Origin: Sphingomonas kyeonggiensis
Lineage (GTDB): Bacteria; Pseudomonadota; Alphaproteobacteria; Sphingomonadales; Sphingomonadaceae
Assembly: GCF_030812785.1 (NCBI RefSeq)
Contig: NZ_JAUSTJ010000002.1
Span: 1,240,001 to 1,304,000 of the forward strand
Length of the DNA: 64,000 bases
Reading direction: 5' to 3'
Part shown: in pieces, positions 1 to 8,765 of the stretch
Position numbering within the stretch: the stretch's first letter is position 1
How the letters are laid out: each line of letters opens with the position of its first letter
Notes under the pieces: generated by a model
What the model was told of the DNA's origin: nothing
Seen by the model: the letters and a program-made list of their open reading frames with translations, nothing else
The model's database searches: none
Position numbers and translations under genes: made by a program

Positions 1-779
1 ACGCCGTGCAGCACCGGCTCGATCGCGGCGAACACATCGTCCTGGGTGACGTAGCTCATCTCGAAGTCGAGCTGGTAGAACTCGCCCGGCGAACGATCGG
101 CGCGCGCGTCCTCGTCGCGGAAGCAGGGGGCGATCTGGAAATATTTGTCGAAGCCGGCGACCATCAGCAGCTGCTTGAACATCTGCGGCGCCTGGGGGAG
201 CGCGTAGAACTTGCCCGGGTGGACGCGCGACGGGACGAGATAGTCGCGGGCGCCTTCGGGCGAGGACGCGGTGAGGATCGGCGTCTGGAACTCGGTGAAG
301 CCCTGGTCGATCATACGCCTGCGCAGCGAGGCGATGACGCTCGAGCGCAGCATGATGTTCTTGTGGACCTTCTCGCGGCGCAGATCGAGGAAGCGGTTCC
401 GCAGGCGGATTTCCTCGGGATATTCGGCATCGCCGAACACCGGCAGCGGCAGTTCCTGCGCCTGGCTCTGGATCTTCGCGTCGGTGACGCGAATCTCGAC
501 TTCGCCGGTGGGGAGGTTCGGGTTCACCGCCTCGGCCGAGCGGGCGACGACCTTGCCGGTCATCGTCACGACCGATTCGCTGCGCAGCGACTCGATCACC
601 TGGAAGGCCGGGCCATCGACTTCGGTGACGATCTGGGTGATGCCGTAATGGTCGCGCAGGTCGATGAAGACCAGGTCGCCATGGTCGCGCTTGCGGTGGA
701 CCCAGCCCGAGAGGCGGACTTCCTGGCCGACATGTTCGGCGCGGAGCTGGGCGCAGGTGTGCGTGCGATAGGCGTGCAT
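1..779 (-). CDS. aspS: Aspartyl-tRNA synthetase (N-terminal part; gene runs off the window)
   Basis: Charges tRNA-Asp (in many alphaproteobacteria also tRNA-Asn) with aspartate in the cytoplasm. The minus-strand frame from 779 begins [12 protein letters not shown] and continues into an OB-fold anticodon-binding domain ([21 protein letters not shown], about residues 20-40). The class II catalytic core follows, with the motif 2 region [19 protein letters not shown] near residue 225. About 259 residues are inside the window; the family is near 590, so over half lies beyond the left edge. It is divergent from rnd, with a palindromic repeat between the two starts. The long plus-strand frame across this stretch is its antisense shadow. 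Confidence 0.95.
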   Translation of the reverse strand, partial: MHAYRTHTCAQLRAEHVGQEVRLSGWVHRKRDHGDLVFIDLRDHYGITQIVTEVDGPAFQVIESLRSESVVTMTGKVVARSAEAVNPNLPTGEVEIRVTDAKIQSQAQELPLPVFGDAEYPEEIRLRNRFLDLRREKVHKNIMLRSSVIASLRRRMIDQGFTEFQTPILTASSPEGARDYLVPSRVHPGKFYALPQAPQMFKQLLMVAGFDKYFQIAPCFRDEDARADRSPGEFYQLDFEMSYVTQDDVFAAIEPVLHG

Positions 780-804
780 GACTCTCTTCTCTGGCTTTGC
801 CCTC

Positions 805-918
805 CTCTCCCCTCCCGCTTGCGGGAGGGGTCGGGGGAGGGCTTGTACGGTCTGCGCGAACCTCGCGCGATGCCTTACAGCCCCTCCCCTAGCCCCTCCC
901 GCAAGCGGAAGGGGGACT
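805..918. repeat. REPIN-like double hairpin, CCCTCCC family
   Basis: Left hairpin CCTCCCGCTTGCGGGAGG (about 811-828) and an imperfect right hairpin CCCCTCCCGCAAGCGGAAGGG (about 894-914) form an overall inverted repeat around a roughly 60-bp centre. The same architecture recurs at 15286, 23790 and 61851. It sits in the divergent aspS/rnd spacer, the only such element here between two divergent starts. Confidence 0.7.
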
Positions 919-995
919 TGGGCGGAAATGACGTGACGTGCGCTTTCCCCTCCCACCCTCTTTTGTCAACCCGAAGACCGGTCTATGGGCCTTGG

Positions 996-2174
996 ATGCA
1001 TATCCATGGTCTGATTGAAGACAGCGCGACTCTCGCCAACCTCTGCGCCCGCCTCGCCAACAAGCCGTACGTCTGCGTGGACACCGAGTTCATGCGCGAA
1101 AACAGCTATTGGCCGGAACTCTGCCTGATCCAGATCGCCGACGACGAAGAGGCTGCGGCGATCGATCCGATGGCATCGGGACTCGACCTTACGCCCCTGC
1201 TCGACCTGATGACGAAGAACGAGGACGTGCTGAAGGTCTTCCATGCCGGCGGGCAGGACATCGAGATCGTCTACAACCTCACCGGCAAGACGCCGCACCC
1301 GCTGTTCGACACCCAGGTCGCCGCGATGGCGCTCGGGCTGGGCGAGCAGATCGGCTATTCGAACCTGGTCGACACCTATCTGGGCTTCACCATCGATAAG
1401 GGAGCCCGCTTCACCGACTGGAGCCGCCGCCCGCTCGACAAGCGTCAGATCGACTATGCGATCGCCGACGTGACCCACCTCTCCAAGATCTTCCCCAAGA
1501 TGCTGGAGAAGTTGAAGAAAACCGGCCGTGGCGCCTGGCTGGACCAGGAGATGGAGCGGCTCGCCGATCCCGAGAACTACCATAACGACCCGGACGAGGC
1601 ATGGCAGCGCGTGCGCGTGTCGAGCCGCAAGCCCGAGGTGCTCGGCCGCCTGAAGGCGCTTGCCCGCTGGCGCGAGCTCGAGGCGCAGGGCAAGGACCTG
1701 CCGCGCGGCCGCATCGTCAAGGACGAGACGCTGGCCGACCTCGCCGGCAACCCGCCGCGCAAGCAGAGCGACCTGGGCAAGGTGCGCGGGCTCTCCGCCG
1801 CCTGGGCCGGCAACGACATTGGCGGACGGCTGATGGCGGCGCTGGAAGGCGCAGAGCCGATGTCGACCGCCGAGATGCCGCCGCGCGACGACCGCAAGCC
1901 CTCGCTCGGCAAGGACGGGGCGCTGGTGGCTGACCTGCTCAAGCTGCTGCTCAAGATCCGCGCCAAGGAGATCAACGTGGCGCCGCGCCTGCTCGCGCGC
2001 TCGGACGATCTCGAGTCGCTGGCGGCAGGCGTGCGCGACGGGCTCGCGATCCTGGAGGGCTGGCGCTACGAGCAGTTCGGTCGCGACGCGCTCAACCTGG
2101 TCGAGGGTCAGCTGGGGTTCACCGTGAAGAATGGTAAGCTCAAGATGACCCGTACCGAGGAACCCGCCGAATGA
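996..2174 (+). CDS. rnd: Ribonuclease D
   Basis: 3'-5' exoribonuclease involved in tRNA 3' maturation. The product is 392 residues. DEDDy exonuclease motifs are visible: VCVDTEFMREN (Exo I, Asp and Glu), FHAGGQDIEIVY (Exo II) and YAIADVTHL (Exo III, Tyr-x3-Asp). C-terminal helical HRDC-like sequence follows. The start MHIHGL was chosen because the upstream in-frame extension is only antisense of aspS. The stop overlaps the next ATG by 4 bp, suggesting coupling to the following small lipoprotein gene. Length fits the 380-400 residue family. Confidence 0.93.
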   Translation: MHIHGLIEDSATLANLCARLANKPYVCVDTEFMRENSYWPELCLIQIADDEEAAAIDPMASGLDLTPLLDLMTKNEDVLKVFHAGGQDIEIVYNLTGKTPHPLFDTQVAAMALGLGEQIGYSNLVDTYLGFTIDKGARFTDWSRRPLDKRQIDYAIADVTHLSKIFPKMLEKLKKTGRGAWLDQEMERLADPENYHNDPDEAWQRVRVSSRKPEVLGRLKALARWRELEAQGKDLPRGRIVKDETLADLAGNPPRKQSDLGKVRGLSAAWAGNDIGGRLMAALEGAEPMSTAEMPPRDDRKPSLGKDGALVADLLKLLLKIRAKEINVAPRLLARSDDLESLAAGVRDGLAILEGWRYEQFGRDALNLVEGQLGFTVKNGKLKMTRTEEPAE

Positions 2175-2458
2175 TCCGCGCTGTCCTGCCTGCCCTTGCC
2201 CTGACGCTGACCGGTGCCTGCGCGGCGAAGACGTCGCCCCAGGCGATCCCGGGCGTGGAGTGCAACGCCACCAAGCTGGGCGGGCTGGTCGGCAAGGCGC
2301 GCAGCCCCGAGGTCGAGGCCGAGGCGCGGAAGCTCTCGGGCGCCAACAGCGTCCGCTGGATCGAGGCCGGCATGATGGTGACGCAGGATTTCCGGGCGGA
2401 CCGGCTCAACCTGCACCTGGGCACCGACGGCAGGATCGGCTCCGCGCGCTGCGGTTAA
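2171..2458 (+). CDS. Peptidase inhibitor I78 family protein (copy 1)
   Basis: Small exported protein of 95 residues. A hydrophobic leader ends in LTLTGAC, a near-lipobox, so it may be lipidated or periplasmic. The mature part has the I78 elastase-inhibitor pattern: a Cys near residue 30, a GLVGKARSPEV segment, NSVRWIEAG, and then TQDFRADRLNLHLGTDGRIG with a C-terminal Cys. The two cysteines probably pair. It overlaps rnd by 4 bp. A related gene follows 86 bp downstream. The inhibitor role is inferred from family resemblance; the target protease is unknown. Confidence 0.75.
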   Translation: MIRAVLPALALTLTGACAAKTSPQAIPGVECNATKLGGLVGKARSPEVEAEARKLSGANSVRWIEAGMMVTQDFRADRLNLHLGTDGRIGSARCG

Positions 2459-2544
2459 GCGGCGGATAGGCATAGGCCTCCCTCCCCTTCGTTACGCATC
2501 CGGGGTATAGACCACGCCGCCGGGGGGCGAGCGAGGAGAGAGTT

Positions 2545-2832
2545 ATGCGCGCCATCGGAATGATCGCGACCGCCCTGCTGGTTGCCGGCTGCATGAATGA
2601 CGGCAGGCCCCACCCGATGCCCGGACCGCGGCTGTGCAATGCCAATGCCGTGCAGCGCTTCATCGGCGCGCCGATGTCGCCGGGGCTCCAGTCGCGGCTG
2701 CGGGCGCGTAGCGGGGCGTCGAGCGTGCGGGTGGTGCGCCCAGGCGAGGCGATGACGATGGACTTCCGGCGCGACCGGCTGACGGTGGACCTCAACGACC
2801 GTGGGCGGATCAACGGGCTGCGGTGTGTTTAG
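2545..2832 (+). CDS. Peptidase inhibitor I78 family lipoprotein (copy 2)
   Basis: A 95-residue paralogue of the gene just upstream. The leader MRAIGMIATALLVAGC ends in a canonical lipobox (VAGC). The body repeats the family pattern: Cys in PRLCNAN, FIGAPMSP, SSVRVVRPGEAMTMDFRRDRL, DLNDRGRINGLRC. A good Shine-Dalgarno (GAGGAGAG) precedes the ATG. The pair looks like a tandem duplication followed by divergence. A periplasmic or outer-membrane-anchored protease inhibitor is the family expectation, not shown here. Confidence 0.78.
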   Translation: MRAIGMIATALLVAGCMNDGRPHPMPGPRLCNANAVQRFIGAPMSPGLQSRLRARSGASSVRVVRPGEAMTMDFRRDRLTVDLNDRGRINGLRCV

Positions 2833-2855
2833 GGGTTTGAGCGAGCGCCTCTAGC

Positions 2856-2962
2856 CGTCATCCCCGCGAAAACGGGGACCCATCTCCTACCCTATCGGCC
2901 AATACATCCGGTGCATGTGCGGCATGTCCGGGAGATGGGCCCCCGCTTTCGCGGGGGTGACG
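2856..2962. repeat. REPIN-like element, CGTCATCCCCGC family
   Basis: Left arm CGTCATCCCCGCGAAAACGGGGACCCA and right arm TGGGCCCCCGCTTTCGCGGGGGTGACG are inverted copies around a roughly 50-bp centre. It lies 8 bp beyond the ppx stop and after the convergent I78 gene, where the hairpins may also terminate or stabilise transcripts. Same family as 17736-17818. Confidence 0.8.
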
Positions 2963-2969
2963 AAAGAGG

Positions 2970-4469
2970 TCAGACCTCCAGCACCGGCGCCCTGCCGAAT
3001 GCCGCGGCGAGCGCCTTGTGGCGCTTCTCCACTGCTTCGCCGTAGAGCGGTTCGTCCTCGGGGTGGAGGCAGAGCGCGAGGGTCTCCTCGTCCATGTGGA
3101 GCTCTGAGCGGCGGATCGGCGCGGCGACGCCGCCCGACAGGCGCTGGCCGAGGCGAATGGCGAGGCCCCAGAGCTTGGCGCGCCACAGCGTGTCATCGTC
3201 GGCGAGCTGGGGCAGTGGCGCCGGCGTGTCGATCCCGCCACCGAGCGCAGTGTAGAGCGCCTGGCCGAGTGCGGCGCGGCCCATCGAGTCGATCGCCACC
3301 CAATTGCCGTGCAGCGCCGCGTCTAGGCCGCGTTCGGCGCGGAACTCCGGATTTGCGTGCCAGCCGACATCGACCAGCTGACAGGCAGCATGGCGCAGCC
3401 GACCCAGTTCGTGCGGCTCGCCGGCGAAGAGCGGCGCGATCCACTTGTCGAGCAGGTCGCCATGCTCGGGGAAGCGGCCGAGCCGCTCGCCCTCGTCGCG
3501 GGTGGCGGCGATCAGCGGGTCCTGCTGGCGCAGCTCGGGCGAGAGGCGCTGGTAGAGCAGCCCTTCGCGCAGGCCATAGGCGGAGACGATCGTGCCGCTG
3601 CTGCCGAGCTGCTTGAGGACATGGCCGAGCAGCAGCGCGGCGTCCTCCAGCGTGTTGGCACGGGCGCTGGACAGGTTGGGGATCGCCTTGAGATCGGCCT
3701 TGGGCATCGCCGCGATCGAGCTGGCCAGCTCGGCGATGCGCGGCACCGCCATCGGATATTGGTGGGCGATCGGCAGCGGATAATGCTTCAGGTGCATGTC
3801 GAGCCGGGCAAGGCTGCGCCACGACCCGCCGACCAGATAGAAGGGCAGACCCTTCCCCCGCCCCTTCCAGCCGGCCTCCCCGAGCAGCTTTGCCACCCGG
3901 CGATCGAGCGCGGTCTTGCCCTCCGCGCGGATCGCGCCGAGGCGCAGCACGCCGAGCGGGAAGGACACGCGGTCGGTCACCGTGCCGGCGACGACGCGGA
4001 CCAGCTCCAGCGAGCCGCCGCCGAGATCGCCGACGATGCCGTCCGCCTCCGGAATGCCCGAGAGCACGCCCAGGCCCGAGGCCATCGCCTCTTCCTCGCC
4101 CGACAGCGTCTCGACCTCGAGGCCGAGCGCGCGGGCCGCCTCGATCAGCTCGCGGCCGTTGGAGGCGTCGCGGACCGCCGCCGTCGCGACGGTGCGCAGC
4201 TCGCCGACCTGCATCTCGCGGGCGAGCGTGGCGAAGCGCGCCAGCGCTCCCCTTGCGGCGGCGAGGCTGGCGGGATCGATCGCGCCGGTCTCGGCCAGGC
4301 CGCGGCCCAGGCCGGCCATCACCTTCTCGTTGAACAGGGTCGCCGGCAGGCGGGCCGAGCCCTGATAGACCACGAGGCGCACCGAGTTCGAGCCGATGTC
4401 GATGATCGCGGTGCGACCCTCAATCCCGGCAGGCTTCGCGCGCGCCTTGCGGAAGGGCAATGTGGTCAT
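2970..4469 (-). CDS. ppx: Exopolyphosphatase (Ppx/GppA family)
   Basis: Hydrolyses inorganic polyphosphate from its ends, or guanosine pentaphosphate. The product is 499 residues. It has an N-terminal ASKHA phosphatase fold (IDIGSNSVRLVVYQG near residue 25, GDLGGGSLELVRV near 150) and a C-terminal helical HD-like region. The start MTTLPFRKARAK overlaps the ppk stop by 4 bp. The longer upstream frame is antisense-like readthrough of ppk sequence and was discarded. Coupling to ppk makes a classic synthesis/degradation operon. Confidence 0.93.
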   Translation of the reverse strand: MTTLPFRKARAKPAGIEGRTAIIDIGSNSVRLVVYQGSARLPATLFNEKVMAGLGRGLAETGAIDPASLAAARGALARFATLAREMQVGELRTVATAAVRDASNGRELIEAARALGLEVETLSGEEEAMASGLGVLSGIPEADGIVGDLGGGSLELVRVVAGTVTDRVSFPLGVLRLGAIRAEGKTALDRRVAKLLGEAGWKGRGKGLPFYLVGGSWRSLARLDMHLKHYPLPIAHQYPMAVPRIAELASSIAAMPKADLKAIPNLSSARANTLEDAALLLGHVLKQLGSSGTIVSAYGLREGLLYQRLSPELRQQDPLIAATRDEGERLGRFPEHGDLLDKWIAPLFAGEPHELGRLRHAACQLVDVGWHANPEFRAERGLDAALHGNWVAIDSMGRAALGQALYTALGGGIDTPAPLPQLADDDTLWRAKLWGLAIRLGQRLSGGVAAPIRRSELHMDEETLALCLHPEDEPLYGEAVEKRHKALAAAFGRAPVLEV

Positions 4470-6658
4470 TCCTTCGCCTTGGCCTTTGCCGGACTGCGCC
4501 GCCGCTTGAGCTGGAGCTTGGGCACCGGCTTGCGCGATTCGAGCGCGGCGCCGCGGCCCGAGAGTGACGGGTTGGTCATGAAATAGCGGTGCAGGTTGAA
4601 GGCGCCGTCCTCGCCCGGCTCGGTGCGGATATAGTGGCCGTCGCTCTGGAGCAGCCAACTCTGCTCGTTGTCGAGCAGATTGGCCACCATCACCTGGTCG
4701 AGCACCTGATCGTGCACCGTCTTGTTGAGGATCGGCAGCATGAACTCGACGCGGCGATCGAAGTTGCGCTGCATCCAGTCGGCCGAGGAGATGTAGACCT
4801 TGGCGCCGTCGTTCGGCAGCGCCTTGCCGTTGCCGAAGGCCCAGATGCGGCTGTGCTCGAGGAAGCGGCCGACGATCGACTTGACCTTGATGTTCTCGCT
4901 CATGCCGGGGACGCCGGGGCGGAGGCAGCAGATGCCGCGGATGACCAATTCGATCTCCACACCGGCGTTGCTCGCTTCGTAGAGCTTTTCGACCACTGCG
5001 GGATCGACCAGCGAGTTCATCTTGGCCCAGAGCTGGCCGGGGCGGCCGGCGCGGGCATGGGCGATCTCGTCGTCGATCAGCCCCACCAGGCGGTTGCGCA
5101 GGTCGCGCGGAGAGATGCCGATCAACTCCAGCCCGTGCGGCTCCACATAGCCGGTGACATAGTTGAAGATCTGCGCGGCATCGCGGCCCACCCGCGGATC
5201 GGCGGTGAAGAAGCTGATGTCGGTGTAGATGCGCGCGGTGATCGGATGGTAGTTGCCGGTGCCGAAGTGGCAATAGGTGCGATAGCCATTGCCCTCGCGC
5301 CGCACGACCATCGAGACCTTGGCATGGGTCTTCCAGTCGATGAAGCCATAGACGACCTGGACGCCGGCCCGCTCGAGCGCGGTCGCCCAATAGAGGTTCT
5401 GCTCCTCGTCGAAGCGCGCCTTCAATTCGACCACCGCGGTGACCGACTTGCCGGCCTCTGCCGCGGCGATCAGCGCGTTGATCACGGCGGGCTGCTTGCC
5501 GGCGCGGTAGAGCGTCTGCTTGATCGCCACCACGTCGGGATCGGCCGCCGCCTGCTGCAGGAAGGAGATGACGACGTCGAACGTCTCGTACGGGTGGTGG
5601 ACGACGATGTCCTTGGCCTTGATCGCCGCGAAACAGTCGCCGCCATATTCGCGGATCCGCTCGGGGAAGCGCGCCGAATAAGGCGTGAACTTGAGATCGG
5701 GCCGGTCCTCGTCGACCAGGAAGGCCAGGTCGCCGATGCCGAGGAAGCCGCCGGTCTCGGTGAGCAGCGCCTCGCTGCCGCCCAGCTCCTCCTTGAGCAC
5801 CGCCTCCAGCTCGGGGGAGATGCTATCCTCCATCTCGAGACGGATGACCCGGCCGCGGCGGCGGCGCTTGATCGCCGAGCGGAAGGTCATGACCAGGTCC
5901 TCGGCCTCTTCCTCGATCTCGATGTCGCTGTCGCGCAGCACGCGGAACGCCGCCGCGCCGAGCGAGGTGTAGCCGGGGAAGAGCAGATGCGAGAAATGCT
6001 TGAGCACCGCCTCGACCGCGACATAGCGCGCGGGATTGCCCGGCAGGCGGACGAACCGCTTGATCGCGGTGGGCAGCAGGACGAGCTCGCGCACCGGCTC
6101 GCGGTCCGACTTGCGGACCAGGTCGAAGATCACGCTCGATCCCTGATTGGGGATGAACGGGAACGGGTGCGCGGGGTCGAGCGCCTGGGGGGTGAGGATC
6201 GGGAAGATCTGCTCGCGGAAATGGGTCTCCAGCCAGGCCTCGGTCTCGCCTTCGATCGCATTGGCGTCGAGGACATGGATGCCGGTCTCGGCGAGGTCGG
6301 CGCGGATATCGGTCCACACGCTCTGCTGATTGTCGGCCAGCACCTCCGCCTCGGCGGAGATGGCGGCGAGCTGCTGGCCCGGCGTGAGCCCGTCGGCCGA
6401 GCGTGCCTCGACCTTCTGGAGCTGCTGGCCCATCAGGCCGGCGACGCGGACCATGAAGAATTCGTCGAAGTTCGAGCCCGAGATCGACAGGAAGCGCAGC
6501 CGCTCGAGCAGTGGATGGGCGGGGTTGCACGCCTCTTCCATCACCCGCCGGTTGAAGGCGAGCCAGCTCAGCTCGCGATTGAAGTAACGTGCGGAATTAT
6601 CCGGCGATTCGGTCATCGAGGTCCCTTCAACGGCGCGTGCTTTCGCTGCCTTGGTCAT
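4466..6658 (-). CDS. ppk: Polyphosphate kinase 1
   Basis: RNA-degradosome-independent PPK1, making polyphosphate reversibly from ATP. The product is 730 residues, close to the family norm (about 690-740). Visible motifs: ELSWLAFNRRVMEEA (N domain), SGSNFDEFFMVR, the catalytic-loop segment YCHFGTGNYHPITARIYTD containing the autophosphorylated His, and VYISSADWMQRNFDRRVEFM in the second PLD-like domain. Two ATGs are possible (MTKAAK at 6658 or MTESPD at 6616); the longer is given. It starts 5 bp after the hda stop and ends overlapping ppx. Confidence 0.96.
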   Translation of the reverse strand: MTKAAKARAVEGTSMTESPDNSARYFNRELSWLAFNRRVMEEACNPAHPLLERLRFLSISGSNFDEFFMVRVAGLMGQQLQKVEARSADGLTPGQQLAAISAEAEVLADNQQSVWTDIRADLAETGIHVLDANAIEGETEAWLETHFREQIFPILTPQALDPAHPFPFIPNQGSSVIFDLVRKSDREPVRELVLLPTAIKRFVRLPGNPARYVAVEAVLKHFSHLLFPGYTSLGAAAFRVLRDSDIEIEEEAEDLVMTFRSAIKRRRRGRVIRLEMEDSISPELEAVLKEELGGSEALLTETGGFLGIGDLAFLVDEDRPDLKFTPYSARFPERIREYGGDCFAAIKAKDIVVHHPYETFDVVISFLQQAAADPDVVAIKQTLYRAGKQPAVINALIAAAEAGKSVTAVVELKARFDEEQNLYWATALERAGVQVVYGFIDWKTHAKVSMVVRREGNGYRTYCHFGTGNYHPITARIYTDISFFTADPRVGRDAAQIFNYVTGYVEPHGLELIGISPRDLRNRLVGLIDDEIAHARAGRPGQLWAKMNSLVDPAVVEKLYEASNAGVEIELVIRGICCLRPGVPGMSENIKVKSIVGRFLEHSRIWAFGNGKALPNDGAKVYISSADWMQRNFDRRVEFMLPILNKTVHDQVLDQVMVANLLDNEQSWLLQSDGHYIRTEPGEDGAFNLHRYFMTNPSLSGRGAALESRKPVPKLQLKRRRSPAKAKAKE

Positions 6659-6663
6659 CGCCG

Positions 6664-7269
6664 TTAGTCGCCGTCCGTTTCGGTTATGAGACCAGCCGCG
6701 GCCAATGTGGCGCGCACCGCGGGGATCGACAAGCGCTTACCCTCCTCCAGCTCCAATGCATCGGCAACGCGCAGGATCGCGATATGGCTGCGCTCGATCC
6801 GCCTGGCGATCCAGGCGATCACTTCGGGCTTGGCATGGAGCAGATGGCGCTCGAAGGCGCGTTCGAGCAACTGGGGGATGAGCTGGTCGTCGGGCGGGCC
6901 GATCTCGAGCAGTGGCGAGGCGGCGAGGCGCGACTTGAGATCGGGCAGCTTGACGTTCCAGGCCGGCGGAGCGGCCTGGGCGACGATCAGCAGCGGGCGG
7001 TGATCGGCCTGGGCCTGGTTCCAGGCATGGAAGACCTCCGCCTCCTTGCCGAGATCGGCATCGTCGAAGATGCGCGCGCCGGTCTTCGCCGCGAAGATGC
7101 GGGCGAGCAGGCTGCGCCCCGACTTGCGCGGGCCGGTGAGCAGGGCCGACATGACGGGCCAGGTGCCCCAATGTTCGAGCTGGTGGACGGCGCGGGCGTT
7201 GGAGTCGCTGACCAGGAATTCCGTCTCGCGTGCTTCGGGCAGTCCCAGCGGCAAGCGCAGTTGCGTCAT
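6664..7269 (-). CDS. hda: DnaA regulatory inactivator Hda (HdaA-like)
   Basis: Promotes hydrolysis of DnaA-bound ATP with the loaded sliding clamp, limiting re-initiation. The product is 201 residues. The N-terminal QLRLPL is a clamp-binding motif. A degenerate AAA+ core follows, with a P-loop-like GPRKSGRSLLARI near residue 46 and a C-terminal helical lid. It overlaps the upstream DUF2066-like gene by 4 bp and is followed 5 bp later by ppk. DUF2066 next to hda also occurs in gammaproteobacteria (from memory), which supports both calls. Confidence 0.88.
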   Translation of the reverse strand: MTQLRLPLGLPEARETEFLVSDSNARAVHQLEHWGTWPVMSALLTGPRKSGRSLLARIFAAKTGARIFDDADLGKEAEVFHAWNQAQADHRPLLIVAQAAPPAWNVKLPDLKSRLAASPLLEIGPPDDQLIPQLLERAFERHLLHAKPEVIAWIARRIERSHIAILRVADALELEEGKRLSIPAVRATLAAAGLITETDGD

Positions 7270-8561
7270 CTGCCGTTCGGGGCTGGCGTGGTGCTGCCCG
7301 TGGGCGCCGGGATCGGTTGCTGGCCACCGCCGCCACCATTACCGCCACCGCCCGCGCGGCGGATGCGGAGGACGCCCGCCCCTTCCTGCACGCTCCAGCC
7401 GCGCGCCTCGAGCTGGGCACGCAGCGAGGCGATCTGGCCGTCATAGGCGACGCGCATCACCGAGATGCCGCCGAGCGCCAGACTGGAGGTGACCGCCGAG
7501 CGCACGCCCGGAATGCCGCGCAGCGCGGCCTCGCCCGAATTGACCGAGCCGACATTGGGTGTGTCGAACTGAACGTTGAGCTGGGTGCCGGTCGCCGCCG
7601 CGCTCGCATCGGGCGTGGGCGTGGCTTCCTCGGTCGCCTCGTCGGTGGGCTTCTCTTCCTCCGCCTTGGCCGAGGGCGGGCGGATGCCGAGCAGGCGATC
7701 GGTGTGGAGCTGGCCGAGCGCGAGCGCCTGCTGGAAGGCCTTGTCGATCCGCTGGACGCCGGCGTCCATCAGCGCATCGAGCGAATCGCCATTGTCGACG
7801 CGCAGGGCGAAGTCGGCGATCTTCTGGCGGTCCGGGCCGTGCGTGGCGGAGAAGATGCCAACGATCGGGCCGCCGGGATATTCGCGGCGCAGCTGGACCT
7901 CGGCAATCAGAACGTCGGACGCGCCATATTGGTCGAGCACCGAGCGCCACCAGTTGCGGCCGCGGCGCAGCACCTGGCCCGCGTTGAGCAGCATCGAATC
8001 GGGGCCGTTGCCCTGCACCCGGACATAGTCGACGGTGCTGCCGCCGCTCTTGAAACGGTTCCAGGCCTTGGCCCAGGCGGTCTCGCGCTCGAAGACGACG
8101 CCCGCGCCGCCCGAATATTCGAGCGGCACGATCAGCATCGGCGGCGACTGGTTCACCGCGACCGAGACGCCGAGGATGCTGCCGGCCTTGTTGCGATCGA
8201 ACAGCACGCTGAGCCGCGCGATGTAGCGCGTCGGGCCGATCTGCTCCTTCTCGACGACGATGCCGGTGACCAGCGAGTCGAGCGCCGAATCGGACATGGA
8301 CGAGGGCTTGCCGGTCAGCTTGCGCGACAGCATCTCCCAGCCCTTGCGCTGGGCGAGCCGCCAGCCGCCATAGCGCGCAGCATCGGCATCCTTGCCCTTC
8401 ACGTCGACATCGACGCCGGCGACTTCGAAGCTGCCCGAGGCGTCGATCGGCACGGCGCTGCCGCCCGCTGCCTTCTCCCCCTCGGCGAGCACGGCGCCGA
8501 GCCCCGCAAGCGCGAGCGCGGAAGCGATGCCGATGGTGAGGGATTTGCGGGCAAGGGTCAT
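7266..8561 (-). CDS. Exported DUF2066-like / heavy-metal-associated-domain-like protein
   Basis: A 431-residue exported protein of unknown function. A signal peptide (MTLARKSLTIGIASALALAGLGAVLA) is followed by a mixed alpha/beta region (RLAQRKGWEMLSRKLTG, RYIARLSVLFDRNKAG) typical of DUF2066-type proteins. A charged linker (AEEEKPTDEATEEATPTPDAS) comes next. A roughly 70-residue domain with a ferredoxin-like pattern (LRGIPGVRSAVTSSLALGGISVMRV) follows, then a Gly-rich tail. The HMA-like domain lacks a CxxC metal site. Its position before hda matches known DUF2066-hda synteny. Confidence 0.7.
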   Translation of the reverse strand: MTLARKSLTIGIASALALAGLGAVLAEGEKAAGGSAVPIDASGSFEVAGVDVDVKGKDADAARYGGWRLAQRKGWEMLSRKLTGKPSSMSDSALDSLVTGIVVEKEQIGPTRYIARLSVLFDRNKAGSILGVSVAVNQSPPMLIVPLEYSGGAGVVFERETAWAKAWNRFKSGGSTVDYVRVQGNGPDSMLLNAGQVLRRGRNWWRSVLDQYGASDVLIAEVQLRREYPGGPIVGIFSATHGPDRQKIADFALRVDNGDSLDALMDAGVQRIDKAFQQALALGQLHTDRLLGIRPPSAKAEEEKPTDEATEEATPTPDASAAATGTQLNVQFDTPNVGSVNSGEAALRGIPGVRSAVTSSLALGGISVMRVAYDGQIASLRAQLEARGWSVQEGAGVLRIRRAGGGGNGGGGGQQPIPAPTGSTTPAPNGR

Positions 8562-8765
8562 GCAGCGGCCCTTTTGGCGAAGCGGACGGGGAAATCCAAG
8601 CGCTGATGTAATTTCCGCCTGTCGGGCGGCCTAAAGGCCTTCGGATATTCGTAAATTAGGAGATTCCACAAGGGTAGTTCGCCCCCTAACCCCATGACGT
8701 TCAAAATTAATCATGGTAAGCGACTCCTCGATCGTAACGTCGATCCGCAAACGGGGAAATTCATC

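Noticed and set aside
6..995. Plus-strand extension of rnd back to position 6
   Set aside because: It is the antisense of aspS plus a palindromic repeat; rnd homologues begin at the MHIHGL-type start at 996.
4589..6667. 692-codon plus-strand frame opposite ppk
   Set aside because: Antisense shadow of a strongly supported polyphosphate kinase gene; composition reflects codon bias of GC-rich DNA and no domain is recognisable.
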